This document shows positions 14,148 to 16,604 of a stretch of 16,604 nucleotides of DNA, in pieces. The position numbers and the translations under genes are program-made. Under the pieces are notes generated by a model. The model made no database searches and was not told the DNA's origin. It worked only from the letters and a program-made list of their open reading frames with translations. Each line of letters opens with the position of its first letter. Positions within the stretch are counted from its first letter, which is position 1. This stretch comes from JAHHTP01 sp964587555 (lineage in GTDB: Bacteria; Bacillota; Clostridia; Oscillospirales; Ruminococcaceae), in assembly GCA_964587555.1 (NCBI GenBank), contig CAZPLR010000045.1, forward strand, positions 1 to 16,604, given 5' to 3'.

Positions 14148-16508
14148 TTACTTCATCATCGCCGCATCAATAACGTCCTCTATCCGTCTGCAAGGAATAA
14201 ACTCTACGCTCTCCTTGACCACCGCATCAATCTTCGCCAGATCCGGCAGGTTTCCTTCCGGGATGCAGACCGCTTTCATTCTCGCCTTGTACGCCGCCAT
14301 GGATTTCTCCCGCAATCCGCCAATCGGCAAGACCTTTCCCAGTAACGATATCTCGCCCGTCATTGCGATGTCGTGCCGCACCCTGCGTCCGCACAGCGCC
14401 GAGATCAGCGCTGTCGTCATCGTGACGCCCGCGCTCGGTCCGTCCTTTGGTACAGCACCCTCCGGCGCATGCAAATGGATATCCTTCTTGCGGTAAAACT
14501 CCGGGTCAATACCGTATTTTTCCGATACGCTCCTTGCATAGCTGATCGCAAGCTGCGCGCTCTCTTTCATAACGTCGCCCAGCGAACCGGTCAGCTTCAA
14601 CTGCCCCGTTCCCTCTAAAACCGCAACCTCAATCTCAAGAATTTCTCCGCCGACCGCTGTCCACGCAAGCCCGTTGACCACGCCGACCTGATCCTCTTTG
14701 CTTTGCGCGCCCTCTAAAAATAACCTCGGTCCCAGCAACGTTTCCAAATTTCGCATTGTCACCGTCAGCTTGTAGGCAGATTCTTTCTCCTCAGACCCAT
14801 CCTCGCGCTCTGCGGCTTCCTTTGCTTCCACAAGCCCTACCGCCGCTTTCCGACAGATCGCCGCAAGCGTACGCTCCAAATTTCGCACGCCGGCTTCCTT
14901 GGTGTAGCTGTCGATGATGTCGTATAACGCCGGCTTCTGGATCGTCAGCTGCTTCGGCGTCAGCGCGTGTACCGCCATCTGTTTCGGCAGCAGATGCTTC
15001 TTCGCAATATTATACTTTTCCTCGCGCGTGTAGCTCGAAAGCTCGATGATCTCCATCCTGTCGCGCAGCGGCGCAGGCACGCCGTTTAGATTATTCGCCG
15101 TGGTCACAAATAAAACCTTGCTTAAATCGACGCCGACCTCTAAATAGTGGTCGCGGAAATTCACATTCTGCTCCGCATCCAATACCTCCAGCATCGCAGA
15201 CGCCGGATCGCCGCGAAAATCGTTTCCCATCTTGTCAATCTCGTCAAGCAGGATCAGCGGATTCATGCTCTTTGCCTCAATCAGCGCGTTAATTATACGT
15301 CCCGGCATCGATCCTAAATATGTCTTGCGATGCCCGCGGATATCCGCCTCATCCCGCACGCCGCCCAGCGATACGCGCACAAATTTCCGCCCCATCGTCT
15401 TGGCGACCGATCCCGCAATCGAGGTCTTGCCAATGCCCGGAGGACCGACTAGGCAGATAATCTGCCCCTTGATGTCTGGCGAAAGCTTGCGCACCGCTAA
15501 TAACTCTAGGATTCGCTTTTTGACATCGGTCAATCCGTAGTGATCCTTGTCCAATTGCTTTTTGGCTCGTGACAGATCAATCCGATCCTTGGTAGCGCTG
15601 TCCCACGGCACAGAAAGCGCTGTTTCCAAATATTCACGCGATACTGCCGCCTCCTGCGGAAAATTGATCGTCCGCGCAAAGCGCTCGCACTCTGCCAAAA
15701 GCTTCTCCTTCCCATCTGGACTGATGTTTTTGATCTCCTCAACCTTTTTGCGAAATTCCTCATAATCGCTCATCGAGTCCTCCGGCGCACCGTCCGGCAG
15801 CTCCTCCTGCAAAGCGCGAATCTGCTCGCGGATATAGTGCTCCCGGTTATGCTCCTCAATGCTTTTCTGCACCTTGTCCGCTACGCTTCTTTGTATCTGC
15901 AAAACGCGCAGCTCCCGCTGTAACAGTACGTTGAGCATGAAAAGCTGCTCTAAAATAGAGGATGCCTCCAAAACCATCTGCTTGGCAGTATAATCCATCG
16001 TCACTGTATCACAGATCGCACAAATCAGGCGCTTTGGATCGCGCTCTAATACCGAGTTGATCGCAAAATCCGCCGGCATCTTCGGCAGCGCCTGCAAGTA
16101 TTCCATGTAGCTGCCCTGTACCTCGCGGATTAACGCTTCCCGCTCGTCGTCTGTACCCGACTCATCCAACGGCGCGTCCTCCGCCGCAGCATAATAATAG
16201 CCGTCCTTCAGCGAAAACGCTTTTAACACAATACGCTCCAATGCGGCGACAGTGACGTGCAGCAGCCCATTGTGCCGGTCGGTCAATTGAATCACCCTCG
16301 CGCGTACGCCGTGAGAAAAAAGATCCTTCATCGTCGGATCCGTGACCGAAGCGCTGATCTGCGTCACCATAATGACCTCTCCGTCGCCCGCCATCGCCGC
16401 ACGGGCTGAACGCTTCGTCCGGTCACGCTCTAAATCAAAATGTACCGTACTTCCCGGTAAAATCACAATTCCGCGTAAAACCAGAACCGGTAAATCGTAT
16501 CCTTCCAT
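14148..16508 (-). CDS. lon: ATP-dependent Lon protease
   Basis: Lon degrades misfolded and regulatory proteins in the cytoplasm as a hexameric AAA+ protease. The 786 residues cover the N-terminal substrate domain (LPVLVLRGIVILPGS, 6-20), a coiled helical region to about 300, the ATPase domain with Walker A GPPGIGKTS (355-363) and Walker B LILLDEID (418-425), and the protease domain with the Ser-Lys dyad Ser692 (DGPSAGVTM) and Lys735 (GLREKSMAAYKA). It is the soluble LonA type, with no membrane segment. The start is ATG 16508, five bases after GGAGG; a longer reading from TTG 16520 would begin in that ribosome binding site. engB follows on the same strand. Confidence 0.97.
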   Translation of the reverse strand: MEGYDLPVLVLRGIVILPGSTVHFDLERDRTKRSARAAMAGDGEVIMVTQISASVTDPTMKDLFSHGVRARVIQLTDRHNGLLHVTVAALERIVLKAFSLKDGYYYAAAEDAPLDESGTDDEREALIREVQGSYMEYLQALPKMPADFAINSVLERDPKRLICAICDTVTMDYTAKQMVLEASSILEQLFMLNVLLQRELRVLQIQRSVADKVQKSIEEHNREHYIREQIRALQEELPDGAPEDSMSDYEEFRKKVEEIKNISPDGKEKLLAECERFARTINFPQEAAVSREYLETALSVPWDSATKDRIDLSRAKKQLDKDHYGLTDVKKRILELLAVRKLSPDIKGQIICLVGPPGIGKTSIAGSVAKTMGRKFVRVSLGGVRDEADIRGHRKTYLGSMPGRIINALIEAKSMNPLILLDEIDKMGNDFRGDPASAMLEVLDAEQNVNFRDHYLEVGVDLSKVLFVTTANNLNGVPAPLRDRMEIIELSSYTREEKYNIAKKHLLPKQMAVHALTPKQLTIQKPALYDIIDSYTKEAGVRNLERTLAAICRKAAVGLVEAKEAAEREDGSEEKESAYKLTVTMRNLETLLGPRLFLEGAQSKEDQVGVVNGLAWTAVGGEILEIEVAVLEGTGQLKLTGSLGDVMKESAQLAISYARSVSEKYGIDPEFYRKKDIHLHAPEGAVPKDGPSAGVTMTTALISALCGRRVRHDIAMTGEISLLGKVLPIGGLREKSMAAYKARMKAVCIPEGNLPDLAKIDAVVKESVEFIPCRRIEDVIDAAMMK

Positions 16509-16531
16509 AAATTCCTCCAATGATTACCCCC

Positions 16532-16547
16532 GCAGGCTATAGCCTGC
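16532..16547. promoter_or_regulatory. Perfect 16-bp palindrome in the lon leader
   Basis: GCAGGCTATAGCCTGC is fully self-complementary and lies between the predicted lon transcription start and the ribosome binding site. It could be a leader hairpin (6-bp stem, TATA loop) or a repressor site. It does not match the CIRCE (HrcA) or CtsR sites. Confidence 0.5.
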
Positions 16548-16569
16548 TCTATCTGCCGCAGTAACCTGC

Positions 16570-16598
16570 ATCATAATCCCATATACAAAATTATCCAA
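16570..16598 (-). promoter_or_regulatory. SigA-type promoter of lon
   Basis: On the minus strand TTGGAT (16598-16593) and TATGAT (16575-16570) are separated by 17 bp. Transcription would start near 16562, giving a leader of about 54 bases. Confidence 0.7.
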
Positions 16599-16604
16599 TC
16601 GCTT

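Noticed and set aside
16532..16547. CIRCE or CtsR heat-shock operator upstream of lon
   Set aside because: The palindrome shares neither the TTAGCACTC-N9-GAGTGCTAA form nor the GGTCAAA repeat.

Overview
The window looks like chromosomal DNA of a Gram-positive anaerobe of the Bacillota, probably class Clostridia. The evidence is strong AGGAGG-type ribosome binding sites, SigA-type promoters, the lon-engB-hem gene order known from Bacillus subtilis, and a tetrapyrrole cluster made of domain fusions. I cannot name the species. There is no phage, transposase, integrase, CRISPR array or rRNA in view.

Layout. (1) 1-2389, plus strand: a PAP2-family membrane phosphatase and a ROK-family kinase-like protein, each with its own promoter; a strong terminator follows the ROK gene. 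(2) 2472-9567, minus strand: a tetrapyrrole operon read in the order hemA-sirC fusion, hemC-cobA-hemD fusion, GNAT acetyltransferase, hemL, glycerol-dehydrogenase-like gene, and a decayed second GNAT gene. (3) 9568-13403, an inserted block: a cysteine-rich DUF11-like protein gene (plus), a frameshifted membrane protein gene (minus), a small AT-rich interrupted ORF (plus), a TelA-family gene (minus), a gene-poor stretch, and a tRNA-Leu(UAA) with its own promoter and terminator. (4) 13474-16598, minus strand: engB and lon, with the lon promoter at the right edge.

How the genes fit. HemA makes glutamate-1-semialdehyde from glutamyl-tRNA and HemL turns it into 5-aminolevulinate. HemC and HemD make uroporphyrinogen III, CobA methylates it to precorrin-2, and the SirC domain on HemA oxidises that to sirohydrochlorin. 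The cluster therefore points to siroheme and/or cobalamin rather than to protoheme. hemB, needed between HemL and HemC, is absent from the window; a GNAT gene occupies the place where B. subtilis has hemB.

The most interesting signals are the two multi-domain fusions, the cysteine-rich protein with a sigma-K-like promoter interlocked with the hemA promoter, two broken genes that can be repaired by one base each, and an AT-rich small ORF with an in-frame stop and a long hairpin leader.
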